Below, one piece after another: positions 43,173-52,247 of a DNA stretch of 64,000 nucleotides (its first letter is position 1; each line of letters begins with the position of its first letter). The translations under genes and the position numbers were made by a program. This DNA is from JAFGSI01 sp041287425 (GTDB lineage Bacteria; Chloroflexota; Anaerolineae; Anaerolineales; Villigracilaceae), in contig JBEULG010000019.1 in the NCBI GenBank assembly GCA_041287425.1, positions 1 to 64,000 on the forward strand. Direction: 5' to 3'. Below the pieces are notes generated by a model, which saw nothing but the letters and a program-made list of their open reading frames with translations, was not told where the DNA came from and did not search any database.

Positions 43173-44687
43173 TCAGCCCCGCATCCGTTCCCAGCGCCCG
43201 AACCATTTCCAGTTGCTGGTATCGCGTTCGTTGCGCCGGACGACCTGGGCGCGTTTTTCCATTTGCTGATGGGCGACCAGGGTGGCCATGATGGCCGCGA
43301 TGTGCGGATAGGTTTCGCGGTTTTCCTCGGCTTCGTGGATCGAGTAACGCTCCTCGACGAAACGGGTATCGTACTGCCCGCCCATGAAACGGTGCGAGTC
43401 CATCATGGTTTGGTGGAAGGGGATGTTGGTGTGCACGCCGACGATCTTGTATTCCTCCAGGGCGCGCCGTGTTCGCAGAATGGCCTGACCGCGCGTCTCG
43501 CCCCAGACGATGAGTTTCGCAATCATCGGGTCGTAGTAAGGGGTGATTTCGAAGCCCGGATAGACGCCGGTGTCGATGCGCACACCGGGGCCGGTAGGCG
43601 CCAGGATGTGCGTAATCACGCCGGTGGAGGGCATAAAATCCTCGTAGGGATTTTCGGCGTTGATGCGGCACTCGATGGCCGCTCCGATGCGCCGGACTTC
43701 TTCCTGCCGGTAGGAGAGCTGGCGGCCGCGAGCGATGCGCACTTGCTCGGCGACGATGTCGATGCCGGTGATCATCTCGGTGACGGGATGTTCCACTTGC
43801 AGACGGGTGTTCATTTCGAGAAAGAAGAAGTTGCCGTCTTTGTCCACCAGGAATTCGACCGTACCGGCGTTGCAGTAAGCGACGGCGCGGGCCGCCTCGA
43901 CAGCCATTTTGCCCATGCGGGCGCGCAGGTCCTCGTTGTCGCCGAGGAAAGGGGAGGGCGCCTCCTCGAGCAGTTTCTGGTGACGGCGTTGCAGCGAGCA
44001 TTCGCGTTCGCCCAGGTGGATGATGTTGCCGTGATGGTCGGCCAGGATTTGAAATTCGATGTGGCGCGCCCCCTCGACCAGTTTCTCCAGGTAAACGTTG
44101 CCGTCGCCAAAGGAGGCTTCTGCCTCGCGGCGGGCCGCCTGGAGCAGGGAGGGCATTTCCTCCAGGCTGTTGACCTCGCGCATCCCCTTGCCTCCGCCGC
44201 CGGCGGCAGCCTTGATGAGCAGCGGAAAGCCGATTTGCGGGGCCAGGGCGAGCAGTTCCTCGTCGCGCAGGCCGGAAGCGCCCTCAGTGCCCGGCACGAC
44301 CGGCACACCGGCGCGGGCGACCGTCTGGCGCGCCCGGACTTTATCGCCCATGGCGGCGATCGATTCCGGCCGCGGGCCGACGAACGCCAGGCCGGCCTCG
44401 GCGCAGGCGGCGGCGAAATCGGCGCGCTCGGCCAGGAAGCCGTACCCCGGATGGATGGCGGTCGCGCCGCATTTGCGGGCGATGTCGATGATTTTGTCAC
44501 CGCGCAGGTAGGAATCGCGCGCCGGAGCCGGGCCGAGCAGATAGGCCTCGTCGGCGTAGCGGACGTGCAGGGACTGCCGGTCGGCTTCCGAGTAGACTGC
44601 GACCGTCTCCAGCCCCAGTTCTCGGCAGGCCCGCAGGATGCGGACGGCGATTTCGCCGCGGTTGGCGATCAGAATTTTCGTAAACAT
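43173..44687 (-). CDS. accC: Biotin carboxylase subunit of acyl-CoA carboxylase
   Basis: 504 residues, ATP-grasp enzyme that carboxylates biotin using bicarbonate and ATP. KILIANRGEIAVRILRAC, AIHPGYGFLAERADFA, PLLIKAAAGGGGKGM (glycine-rich ATP loop), GERECSLQRRHQKLLEEAP and EMNTRLQVEHPVTEM are the AccC hallmarks. A ~50-residue C-terminal extension after the usual end (NRETYPHIAAIMATLVAHQQ) is seen in propionyl-CoA carboxylase-type subunits. The carboxyltransferase gene ends 11 nt upstream and the BCCP gene starts 10 nt downstream. Confidence 0.95.
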   Translation of the reverse strand: MFTKILIANRGEIAVRILRACRELGLETVAVYSEADRQSLHVRYADEAYLLGPAPARDSYLRGDKIIDIARKCGATAIHPGYGFLAERADFAAACAEAGLAFVGPRPESIAAMGDKVRARQTVARAGVPVVPGTEGASGLRDEELLALAPQIGFPLLIKAAAGGGGKGMREVNSLEEMPSLLQAARREAEASFGDGNVYLEKLVEGARHIEFQILADHHGNIIHLGERECSLQRRHQKLLEEAPSPFLGDNEDLRARMGKMAVEAARAVAYCNAGTVEFLVDKDGNFFFLEMNTRLQVEHPVTEMITGIDIVAEQVRIARGRQLSYRQEEVRRIGAAIECRINAENPYEDFMPSTGVITHILAPTGPGVRIDTGVYPGFEITPYYDPMIAKLIVWGETRGQAILRTRRALEEYKIVGVHTNIPFHQTMMDSHRFMGGQYDTRFVEERYSIHEAEENRETYPHIAAIMATLVAHQQMEKRAQVVRRNERDTSNWKWFGRWERMRG

Positions 44688-44698
44688 GCTTCTGCTGC

Positions 44699-46246
44699 CT
44701 AGAGAGGAATGTTGCCGTGCTTGCGCGGCGGGTTGCTGTCGCGCTTGTTGCTCAGCATTTCGAGGGCGTTGAACAGGCGGGCGCGGGTCTCGCGTGGTTC
44801 GATGACATCATCGAGGTAGCCGCGTTCGGCCGCCACGTAGGGGTTGGCGAATTTTTCGCGGTACTCGGCGACCAGTTCTGCTTTGCGCTGCGCCGGGTCG
44901 CTGGCCTGTTCTACCTCTCGGCGCATAACGATACTGACTGCTCCCTCCGGCCCCATGACGGCAATTTCGGCGCTGGGCCAGGCCAGGTTGACATCGCCGC
45001 GAATGTGCTTGCTCGACATCACGATATAGGCGCCGCCATAGGCCTTCCGCAGAATGACGGTCAGTTTGGGGACGGTAGCCTCGCAGTAAGCGTAGAGCAG
45101 TTTGGCGCCTGAGCGGATGACGCCGTTATGTTCCTGGTCGGTGCCGGGCATGAAGCCGGGCACATCCACCAGGGTGACCAGCGGGATATTGAAAGCATCA
45201 CAGAAGCGCACGAAGCGGGCGGCCTTCTCGCTGGCGTTGATGTCCAGCACGCCGGCCAGAACGGCCGGCTGATTGGCCACGATTCCAATCGAGTGCCCGC
45301 CCAGGCGCGCAAAGCCGACGACGATGTTCTGGGCGAAACCCTCTTGAATTTCGAAGAATTGACCGTCATCCACGATGGCCTGGATGACCTCCTTGACATC
45401 GTAAGGCTTTCCGGGGTCGTCGGGGATGATCTCATCCAGCATTTCGCTGGCCCGCAGGGGGTCGTCGCTGGTCGGTACATAGGGCGGGTCTTCCATGTTG
45501 TTCTGCGGCAGGTAGCCGAGCAGTTTGCGAATCAGGAAGAAGGCGTCCTCTTCGCTTTCGGCGGCCACGTGGCAGACGCCCGATTTCTCGGCGTGGATGC
45601 CCGCCCCGCCGAGGGTTTCAAACGAGACATCTTCGCGCGTCACGGCCTTGACCACGTCAGGGCCGGTGACGAACATGTAGGACGTCCCGCCGACCATGAA
45701 GACGAAATCGGTCAGGGCAGGGGAGTACACCGCGCCGCCGGCGCAGGGTCCCAGGATGGCCGAAATTTGCGGGATGACGCCCGAAGCGAGCGTGTTGCGC
45801 AGGAAGATGTTGGCGTAGCCGCCCAGGGAGACGACCCCCTCCTGGATGCGCGCTCCACCCGAGTCGTTCAGGCCGATGAGCGGCGCGCCGTTCTTGAGCG
45901 CCATGTCCATGATTTTGCAGACTTTTTCGGCGTGGACTTCGCCCAGGCTGCCGCCCAGGACGGTGAAATCCTGCGAGAAGACGTACACCAGCCGCCCTTC
46001 GATGGTTCCCCAACCGGTGACCACGCTGTCGCAGGGATATTTTTGCTTGTCCAGGCCGAAGTCGGTGGTGCGGTGAACGACGAAAGCGTCTGTCTCGTGG
46101 AAGGAATTTTTGTCCAGCAGCAAGTCGAGGCGCTCGCGGGCGGTTAATTTCCCTTTTTTGTGTTGCGCTTCGATGCGCTCTGGGCCGCCGCCGAGGCGGG
46201 TTTGGGCTTTGCGGGCGCGCAGTTGTTCGATTTTTGTTTGACTCAT
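44699..46246 (-). CDS. Carboxyltransferase subunit (propionyl/acetyl-CoA carboxylase beta type)
   Basis: 515 residues, a fused two-crotonase carboxyltransferase. KLTARERLDLLLDKNSFHE, VFSQDFTVLGGSLGEVHAEK, GLNDSGGARIQEGV, LGPCAGGAVYSPALTDF and, in the second half, DVPGFMPGTDQEHNGVI and KAYGGAYIVMSSKHIRGD match PccB/methylmalonyl-CoA carboxyltransferase. It moves CO2 from carboxybiotin to acyl-CoA. Propionyl-CoA is the usual substrate of this type, but acetyl-CoA is possible. ATG 46246 with GAGGTG upstream is preferred over a GTG two codons earlier. Confidence 0.94.
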   Translation of the reverse strand: MSQTKIEQLRARKAQTRLGGGPERIEAQHKKGKLTARERLDLLLDKNSFHETDAFVVHRTTDFGLDKQKYPCDSVVTGWGTIEGRLVYVFSQDFTVLGGSLGEVHAEKVCKIMDMALKNGAPLIGLNDSGGARIQEGVVSLGGYANIFLRNTLASGVIPQISAILGPCAGGAVYSPALTDFVFMVGGTSYMFVTGPDVVKAVTREDVSFETLGGAGIHAEKSGVCHVAAESEEDAFFLIRKLLGYLPQNNMEDPPYVPTSDDPLRASEMLDEIIPDDPGKPYDVKEVIQAIVDDGQFFEIQEGFAQNIVVGFARLGGHSIGIVANQPAVLAGVLDINASEKAARFVRFCDAFNIPLVTLVDVPGFMPGTDQEHNGVIRSGAKLLYAYCEATVPKLTVILRKAYGGAYIVMSSKHIRGDVNLAWPSAEIAVMGPEGAVSIVMRREVEQASDPAQRKAELVAEYREKFANPYVAAERGYLDDVIEPRETRARLFNALEMLSNKRDSNPPRKHGNIPL

Positions 46247-46248
46247 GC

Positions 46249-46707
46249 TCACCTCTGAGACTTGCTTTGGATGAATTTCGAAACTTGTGGGTCGAAAAGG
46301 TCAATGTAGAAAGCCGCCAACAGCACGAGGGTGATGCCCATTGCAAACGGCCAGCCTGGATGAGGAATTTGTATGACCAGCCGGTCGAACCAATACCACA
46401 GCGCATAAAGAGCCGCGGCCACAGCAGCGATCTTCTGAATGCGGGCTGCTCCGCGCCACAAACCCCAGGCGATCATGAGACTGATAACGAGCCAAAAACC
46501 CCCGCTGAGCGCCGGGTAGAGGAATCCGCCGCGAGCACGATAGGTTTGTAGCAGGTCTCTCAGGATGATGGCCTGCCCCAGGCGGATGCCGTTCCATGCT
46601 GAGAAGAATAACACGAACAGGGTCAGTAGAGTTACGGTTTGGGGGCGTTTCAATTGGGGGGTCGGCGTCTCATCCGATGAGGAGACGGGCGGGGGGTCAT
46701 TTTGCAT
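46249..46707 (-). CDS. Membrane protein at the head of the carboxylase operon
   Basis: 152 residues, no family recognised. Four hydrophobic segments: VTLLTLFVLFFSAWNGIRL, YPALSGGFWLVISLMIAWGL, IAAVAAALYALWYWFDRLV and FAMGITLVLLAAFYIDLF. A short Ser/Pro-rich N-terminus precedes them (QNDPPPVSSSDETP). The gene ends 2 nt before the carboxyltransferase start, so it is part of the operon. A 14-bp palindrome lies directly before the ATG and no Shine-Dalgarno sequence is seen. Function is unknown; sodium-pump decarboxylase membrane subunits are larger and not similar. Confidence 0.75.
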   Translation of the reverse strand: MQNDPPPVSSSDETPTPQLKRPQTVTLLTLFVLFFSAWNGIRLGQAIILRDLLQTYRARGGFLYPALSGGFWLVISLMIAWGLWRGAARIQKIAAVAAALYALWYWFDRLVIQIPHPGWPFAMGITLVLLAAFYIDLFDPQVSKFIQSKSQR

Positions 46708-46804
46708 GTTTGCCTGCAGGCAATGGAGAGTTTGGGCGGGACAATCCAGGCTCCATCTTATTGGATTCGGATTCTCAATTCCTATCAGAAAAGCGCGTGA
46801 TAGG

Positions 46805-46890
46805 ATTATAGCATGTCGTCTGGCAGTTCGTGCCGGGCACAAATCGAATCCCTTTGCCCGGCGCGCATGGAGGTGCAGGAATGCTATAAT
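46805..46890. promoter_or_regulatory. Divergent promoter region of carboxylase operon and comEA
   Basis: A minus-strand TATAAT (46805-46810) and a plus-strand TATAAT (46885-46890) face away from each other in the gap between the two transcription units. Clear -35 boxes are not seen. Confidence 0.4.
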
Positions 46891-46966
46891 CAATACCGGC
46901 GCATTGGGCTTGGCGTTCTTGCGCCTGGGTGCTGGCGGACTGCGCTGTTCTGGAGAAGTTCAGGAA

Positions 46967-47500
46967 ATGAATTGGAAACCTCTTTTGTACATCGTTGCCG
47001 GAATTTTGATCGGCTTCCTGGCTGCCGGTTTGCTGTACTTGACGGTGCGCGCCCCGGAGGGTCAGCCCGTGACGCTGTTGCCGACTCAAACGCCTCGTTC
47101 GCTGGTCGTGTATGTGACCGGCGCGGTGGCGACCCCTGGCGTGTATATCTTGCCGCCGGGCAGCCGGGTGGCCGATGCAGTCGAGGCGGCCGGCGGGTTT
47201 GCCGAGGGCGCCGAGCAGGAGCGCATCAACCTGGCCGCCTTGCTTCAGGATGGGGAGCAAATTGATGTCCCCGGAGTGGCGGCGACGAGTCGCGTCCTCA
47301 CCCAGCGGGTCAACATCAATACCGCCACCGTTGATGAACTGGACGATTTGCCCGGCATTGGCCCGACGGCCGCCCAAAGCATCGTGGACTACCGGCTGGC
47401 CAACGGGCCGTTCCAAACGATTTGGGATTTGCAGAATGTGCCCGGCATCGGCCCGGCGACTTTCGACCGCATCAAAGATTACGTCACCGTTGGGCCGTGA
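46967..47500 (+). CDS. comEA: ComEA-like DNA-binding protein (SLBB + helix-hairpin-helix)
   Basis: 177 residues. One N-terminal transmembrane helix (LLYIVAGILIGFLAAGLLYL), an SLBB domain (~50-100; VVYVTGAVATPGVYILPPGS), and two C-terminal HhH motifs (VNINTATVDELDDLPGIGPT and WDLQNVPGIGPATFDRIKDY). This is the ComEA layout: membrane-anchored, exposing DNA-binding HhH outside for natural transformation. comEC is not in the window. GGAGAAG lies 8 nt before the ATG. The methyltransferase gene starts 2 nt after the stop. Confidence 0.92.
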   Translation: MNWKPLLYIVAGILIGFLAAGLLYLTVRAPEGQPVTLLPTQTPRSLVVYVTGAVATPGVYILPPGSRVADAVEAAGGFAEGAEQERINLAALLQDGEQIDVPGVAATSRVLTQRVNINTATVDELDDLPGIGPTAAQSIVDYRLANGPFQTIWDLQNVPGIGPATFDRIKDYVTVGP

Positions 47501-47502
47501 GT

Positions 47503-48063
47503 ATGCCATTCGATCATTTCGATTTCATCGCCGGAATCTATAACCGCCTGGAAGATTACCTGCCCGGCCCGCTGATGATGCGCCTGGTGGCGCTGCCGGT
47601 GACGGGCCGCCTGCTCGATGCTGGCGGGGGGACGGGGCGGGTGGCGCGCGCCCTGGCCGGACAGGCAGGCCAGGTGGTCGTTGCCGACCTGTCGCTGGGC
47701 ATGCTGCGTCACGCCCGCCGCAAAGGCCTGGAGGCGATCTGTGCGCCGGTCGAACGGCAGCCATTTCCCGATGCCGCGTTCGAACGCGTCATTATGATGG
47801 ATGCTTTCCATCATGTTTTCGATCAGCGTCAAACCGCAGCGGAGTTGCTGCGCCTGCTCGCCCCCGGCGGGCGGATTGTGATTGTCGAGCCGGATATTCG
47901 CCGCCTGGCCGTTAAAGTGGTGGCATTGTTCGAAAAATTGTTACTGATGCGCAGCCGCTTTCTGAGCGCCGAACAAATCGCTGCCCTCTTCGTCGGCTCA
48001 AACATTCGTGTAGCCATCGAACGCGAGGCTGCCTCGGCTTGGGTGGTGATCGAGAAACAATAG
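47503..48063 (+). CDS. Class I SAM-dependent methyltransferase
   Basis: 186 residues. The SAM-binding motif I is LLDAGGGTGRVARAL; VVVADLSLGMLRHARRKG is motif II with the ribose-binding Asp; FERVIMMDAFHHVFDQR and LLRLLAPGGRIVIVEPDIRR complete the Methyltransf_11 pattern. It resembles UbiE/menaquinone-type enzymes in FHHV and the PGG block but is shorter. The substrate is unknown. It starts 2 nt after comEA and so shares its transcript. Confidence 0.88.
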   Translation: MPFDHFDFIAGIYNRLEDYLPGPLMMRLVALPVTGRLLDAGGGTGRVARALAGQAGQVVVADLSLGMLRHARRKGLEAICAPVERQPFPDAAFERVIMMDAFHHVFDQRQTAAELLRLLAPGGRIVIVEPDIRRLAVKVVALFEKLLLMRSRFLSAEQIAALFVGSNIRVAIEREAASAWVVIEKQ

Positions 48064-48093
48064 GCTCTTCTATTCGCGTCAGGAGGAAAAAAT

Positions 48094-48327
48094 ATGGACG
48101 ACTCGAAGAAGCGCATTCAACGCATGGCGGTCTGGACGGTCACGGTCTTTGCCACGGTGTTTTCGGTGACGATGGCTTTGTTCTGGCTGCTCGTCTGGCC
48201 GCTGGCCGATTCGCCGCTGCAGAGATTGTGGCTGGCCCTGTCTTTTGGATGGCCGGTGTTTCTTCTGAGCGGGGGATTGTGCGCGGCGGTCTTTTTCATT
48301 TACCGCCGCTTTTGGTCGAAGAAGTGA
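48094..48327 (+). CDS. Small two-helix membrane protein
   Basis: 77 residues. Two hydrophobic segments (VWTVTVFATVFSVTMALFWL and LALSFGWPVFLLSGGLCAAV) with charged ends (MDDSKKRIQR and YRRFWSKK); both termini are probably cytosolic. AGGAGG lies 7 nt before the ATG, so it is likely expressed. No family recognised. It follows the methyltransferase by 30 nt and may belong to the same transcript. Confidence 0.7.
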   Translation: MDDSKKRIQRMAVWTVTVFATVFSVTMALFWLLVWPLADSPLQRLWLALSFGWPVFLLSGGLCAAVFFIYRRFWSKK

Positions 48328-48342
48328 GGGGGCGTCTCGTTT

Positions 48343-48567
48343 TTACTGAAAATCCCTGAGCAATTCCCGCGCCTCGGCGAGCCTGGATTTGGGGACGAAC
48401 ACCTGCACCAGCCCCAGCCCGTTTACCGTGACCGGATAGATTGTCCGGCCGACGGCTTCTTGGATGAGTTCGACGTCGATGCCGTGCGCCTCGAGATAAC
48501 TTTCGAGCAACTCGGCTTCCGCCCGGCCGTGGATTTCAGTCAATCGTTCCCATTGCAGTTCGTCCAT
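48343..48567 (-). CDS. DUF2007-like small protein
   Basis: 74 residues. LTEIHGRAEAELLESYLEAH, GIDVELIQEA and LGLVQVFVPKSRLAEARELL match the DUF2007 (putative signal-transducing protein) fold, a small ferredoxin-like domain thought to sense or bind nucleotides or proteins. Two starts are possible: ATG 48573, which overlaps the YwiC-like stop by 4 nt, and ATG 48567, which has GGAG at a 6-nt spacing; I use the second. It is the last gene of a chain DinG-YwiC-DUF2007. Confidence 0.75.
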   Translation of the reverse strand: MDELQWERLTEIHGRAEAELLESYLEAHGIDVELIQEAVGRTIYPVTVNGLGLVQVFVPKSRLAEARELLRDFQ

Positions 48568-48569
48568 CG

Positions 48570-49397
48570 TCATCTCCATACCAGGATAAACAGGAGGGTA
48601 AATGCGGTGCTGACCAGCAGTTGCCGCAGGCCGATGCGGGTTGGCTTCCAACCGAGGGCGGGATGTTCGATGCCCCACAGCGTTTCCAGCCATTGGAGCA
48701 AGTAGGGTAGGAAAATAAGCGGCGGCAGCCAGCCGCGACAGGCAGCCAGCAATGCGGCGCCCAGGTTGAAACTGGTGTACAGGAGCGCCCGGCGGCCCAT
48801 CTTCCAGCGCTCGGCGCGGGGCGCGATGGCAGCCAGACTGCGCTGTTCCAGGCGCAGATAGGCGTGGACGATGGAGGCTGCCGATTGCAGCCAGGTCAGC
48901 AGCCAGAGCGTCCAACCGAGAGGGTCGTAGTCGCCCCGTCCGGCCCACAGGGCGGCGGGCGCCGCCAGGGCCAGCACGCCTGTCGCCAGGATTTCCACCC
49001 CGGCCTGTTTGCGTTCTTTGCGGCGGCTGACCAGGAGGAGGTGCCAGGCAAAGACCGGCACTGCCGGGACGGCCAGCAGCAAGAGATACCAGCCGCCAGC
49101 CAGGCTCAGAGCGGTGACCAGGGCGGCCAGGCCGCTGCCATAGACGGCAATCCAAAACCAGGCCGCCGGCAGGTCGCTGGGCGGCCGGCGGCCGCTGAGG
49201 GCTTTGACGGCTACCGTCACCGGCTGGCGAAGCAGGAAGGCCAGCAGCGCCGCCAGCGTCGTCAGGGCTGAGGGCCAGCCAAAGGTCCGGCCGGCGAACA
49301 GGCCGATGAGCAGCGGGCTGAGCAGGAACACCCACGAGCCGTGATCTTGGGGAATGGCAATCTGGCGGACGAACAGGGAGGCGAGAGTTTTTTTCAT
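48570..49397 (-). CDS. YwiC-like integral membrane protein
   Basis: 275 residues with about seven or eight hydrophobic helices. The N-terminus IAIPQDHGSWVFLLSPLLIG is the hallmark of the YwiC-like family, followed by FLLRQPVTVAVKALSGRR and later SAASIVHAYLRLEQR. Function of the family is unknown; genomes often place it near nitrate/anaerobic genes, but no such genes are here. ATG 49397 overlaps the stop of the DinG-like gene by 4 nt, so translation is coupled. Upstream open frame is antisense or overlapping and left out. Confidence 0.87.
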   Translation of the reverse strand: MKKTLASLFVRQIAIPQDHGSWVFLLSPLLIGLFAGRTFGWPSALTTLAALLAFLLRQPVTVAVKALSGRRPPSDLPAAWFWIAVYGSGLAALVTALSLAGGWYLLLLAVPAVPVFAWHLLLVSRRKERKQAGVEILATGVLALAAPAALWAGRGDYDPLGWTLWLLTWLQSAASIVHAYLRLEQRSLAAIAPRAERWKMGRRALLYTSFNLGAALLAACRGWLPPLIFLPYLLQWLETLWGIEHPALGWKPTRIGLRQLLVSTAFTLLFILVWR

Positions 49398-52195
49398 GTT
49401 TCCAGCCATTTGGCCGCGTTGCGCGGCAAATCGGCCAGCGGCCCGACTCGCACGGTGCAGGGCGGCAGCGATTCGATGAAAGCCCGGCCGTAGGACTTGG
49501 TCAGGACGCGCCGGTCGAGGATGACCACTACGCCGCGGTCGGACTGGGTGCGAATCAGCCGCCCGAATCCCTGCCGAAAGCGCAGAATGGCTTCGGGGAG
49601 GTGATATTCGTTGAACGGGTCCTCGAACGTTTCGGCGCGGGCCGCGACCAGCGGGTCGCTGGGGACGTCGAAGGGCAGTTTGACGATGACCAGCACCGAG
49701 AGCGCCTCGCCGGGGACGTCCACGCCCTCCCAGAAGGAACGCGTTCCGAGCAGGACGGCGCGCTCGGCACTCTTGAAGGATTCCAACAGGGCGTTGGGGG
49801 AGGCGCCTTCGCCCTGCTCGTAGACGGTGATTTGCGCCTGTGCCAGCGGGCCGCCGATGGCCCGGGCGGTGCGTTTCAACTGGGCGTAAGAAGTGAACAG
49901 AATCAGAGCGCGTCCGCCGCTGGCCTTGCACAGCGAGACCAGCGTCTGTTCGACCTGGCGCTGATACTCGGCGGTGTGCGGCTCGGCGATGTCGTTGGCG
50001 ATGTAGAGCAGGGCAGCGTTCTCGTAATCGAAGGGTGAACCGAGTGCCAGTTCGTCTGCCTCATCGGCGGCCAGGACGTTGCGCAGGTAATCGAACTCGC
50101 CGTGCGTGGTCAGCGTGGCGGAGGTCAGGATGATGCTGGTTTTCTCGTGCCACAAATACTTTTCGATGAGCGGGCCGACGCGCACCGGCGCGGCGTTGAG
50201 CGCTAGTTTGCCGTTGTTTGGATGGACTTCTACCCAGTACACATATTGGTTGTTCGGTTCGAAAATCATGGCATAGACCATGCTCTCCGCTTCCATCAGC
50301 CGCCGCAGGGCATTGCCCAGGTTGGAGATGATTTCCTCCATCTCTTCCAGGCCATCGGCGTACAGTTCGGCGGCCGCCTTATGAACCTCGCCCAGCAGAC
50401 TGACCAGCAGGTGCAGGGTCTCGTTGGCGGCGTCCCAGGTGATTTCGACGCTGTCCCAGCCGGGCAGGGTGCGGGTGGCGGGCAGGATGCGTTCTTGCCA
50501 GGCATAGGGGCCGTTGGCCTGGCCCTCTCGGATGAAAGCGACGAACTCGGCCAGGGCGTCGTAGAAACTGCGCACCTGATTCTCCAGCCGCCAGGCCAGG
50601 TCGGTGGCGCGTGCAATTTTCTGTTCGAGCAGGGCGTAATCCGAAGGGCGCACCTGATTGTGGGCGGCGCTCAGCAAACGGCCCAGGATGCCGGAGGCCG
50701 AGCCGCCGATTTCTTTGACCAGGCGTTCCAGGTCGGCCTGGGTCAGGCGGAAGGAGAGGGCGTCGGTGGCGGCGGCTTCCAGGTGATGACCCTCGTCAAC
50801 GATGAGGTACTGATATTCCGGCAAAATCCGTTGGCCGAAAGCCACATCGGTCAGCAGCAGGGCATGGTTGACGACCAGGATGTGGGCATTTTGAGCCGCC
50901 TGACGGGCGCGGAAGAAAGGACATGCCCCGCCCGTCCGCTCCAGGCATGTCTCGGTGGTACAGGCGTCGTCCTCCGCCGAGACGTGCAGCCAGACATCCC
51001 GCTCGGCCGGGCCGGTCAGGTTGATTTCGGTGCGGTCGCCGCTGGCGTTTTGCCGCAGCCAGACCAGCAGTTTGGCCAGGACGCGCATCTCGTCGGCGGT
51101 CGAGGGGCCGCGTCGGCGCAACAGGTCGAAGCGGCGCGGACAGAAATAATTGGCCCGCCCTTTCAGCACGGCGGCCCGCAGGTCGAGGCCGAGGGCGGCG
51201 CACAGGTCGGGGATGTCTTTTTTGATGAGTTGGTCTTGCAGATTGATGGTGTTGGTCGAGACGACCACCCGCGTGTTGTTTTGCAGGGCAAACAGCGCCG
51301 CCGGCACGAGGTAGGCGAACGATTTGCCCACGCCGGTGCCGGCCTCGACCAGCAAATGCTGGCCGGTCGAGAGGGCGGCGGCGACGGCGCGCAGCATGTC
51401 CACCTGTTCGGGACGGTACTCGTAGTTCTCGAAATAGTGGGAGAACGGCCCGCCGTATTCGAGCAGGGCGGCGGCCTCATCGGGATCGATAGGCTGCGGC
51501 TGTTCGGGGATTTTCAGCGCCGGGCCGTGCCGCGTCTCGGCGGCCGACTCGAACAGCGGACCGGCGGCCTGCCTGCCGCCGACTCGCCTGGTCGTCACCC
51601 CTTCGCGCGAGCGCGCCCGCAGCGCCTGCCGAAACGCCCAGGCGCCGTCCCACTCGATTGGCTCGCTGTGGCGGACGATTTCTGCCAGCAGGTCGAGGGG
51701 CAGTTCGCCGGCCATGCGCGCCAGCCGCTGGAAGACGGCCCGGGTCAGGCGGGCGTCGTCGAGGGCGCGGTGGGTGGCCGGCAGCGGAATGCCCAGTTGC
51801 TGCCCGAGCGCCCCCAGGTTGTAGCGGCTGGCAGAGGGCAGCAGGACGGCGGCCATTTCGTAGGTATCGATGCGCTCGTTGCGCCCGAACAGTTGGTATT
51901 TGCGGAAGAAGGACAAATCGAAGGGGATGTTGTGCCCCAGGATGGGCGCCTCGCCGATGAAAGCGGCCAGGTCTGCGAGCACGTCTCCCAGGCGCGGCGC
52001 GGCGCGCACCATCTCGTCGCGGATGCCGGTCAGGGCGGTGATGAACTCGGGGATGTGGCGGCCGGGGTTGATGAGGCTGGTCCACTCGTCTTCAATGCGG
52101 TTGCCGCTGAAGCGTACCGCGCCGATTTCGATGATGGCGTCCGCCTGCGGGTCCAGGCCGGTCGTTTCGATATCCAGGGCGACAATCGAGGTCAT
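49394..52195 (-). CDS. dinG: DinG-family ATP-dependent helicase with N-terminal DEDDh exonuclease
   Basis: 933 residues. Residues ~1-165: DnaQ-like 3'-5' exonuclease with D8 and E10 (LDIETTG), LGHNIPFDLSFF, and HRALDDARLT as the DEDDh residues. From ~255: XPD/DinG superfamily 2 helicase with Walker A VEAGTGVGKSFAY, a cysteine set for a [4Fe-4S] cluster (NYFCPRRFD, CTTETCLERTGGACPFF), Walker B VDEGHHLE, TSATLTTHG and motif VI QGFGRLIRT. The fusion is typical of Gram-positive-type DinG. It probably resolves R-loops or other DNA structures. The next two genes overlap it in chain. Confidence 0.93.
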   Translation of the reverse strand: MTSIVALDIETTGLDPQADAIIEIGAVRFSGNRIEDEWTSLINPGRHIPEFITALTGIRDEMVRAAPRLGDVLADLAAFIGEAPILGHNIPFDLSFFRKYQLFGRNERIDTYEMAAVLLPSASRYNLGALGQQLGIPLPATHRALDDARLTRAVFQRLARMAGELPLDLLAEIVRHSEPIEWDGAWAFRQALRARSREGVTTRRVGGRQAAGPLFESAAETRHGPALKIPEQPQPIDPDEAAALLEYGGPFSHYFENYEYRPEQVDMLRAVAAALSTGQHLLVEAGTGVGKSFAYLVPAALFALQNNTRVVVSTNTINLQDQLIKKDIPDLCAALGLDLRAAVLKGRANYFCPRRFDLLRRRGPSTADEMRVLAKLLVWLRQNASGDRTEINLTGPAERDVWLHVSAEDDACTTETCLERTGGACPFFRARQAAQNAHILVVNHALLLTDVAFGQRILPEYQYLIVDEGHHLEAAATDALSFRLTQADLERLVKEIGGSASGILGRLLSAAHNQVRPSDYALLEQKIARATDLAWRLENQVRSFYDALAEFVAFIREGQANGPYAWQERILPATRTLPGWDSVEITWDAANETLHLLVSLLGEVHKAAAELYADGLEEMEEIISNLGNALRRLMEAESMVYAMIFEPNNQYVYWVEVHPNNGKLALNAAPVRVGPLIEKYLWHEKTSIILTSATLTTHGEFDYLRNVLAADEADELALGSPFDYENAALLYIANDIAEPHTAEYQRQVEQTLVSLCKASGGRALILFTSYAQLKRTARAIGGPLAQAQITVYEQGEGASPNALLESFKSAERAVLLGTRSFWEGVDVPGEALSVLVIVKLPFDVPSDPLVAARAETFEDPFNEYHLPEAILRFRQGFGRLIRTQSDRGVVVILDRRVLTKSYGRAFIESLPPCTVRVGPLADLPRNAAKWLET

Positions 52196-52247
52196 GCGGG
52201 TCGTTTACCCCATGCGGGTCGCAGGAACAGTCTGGCGGCCAATCGGG

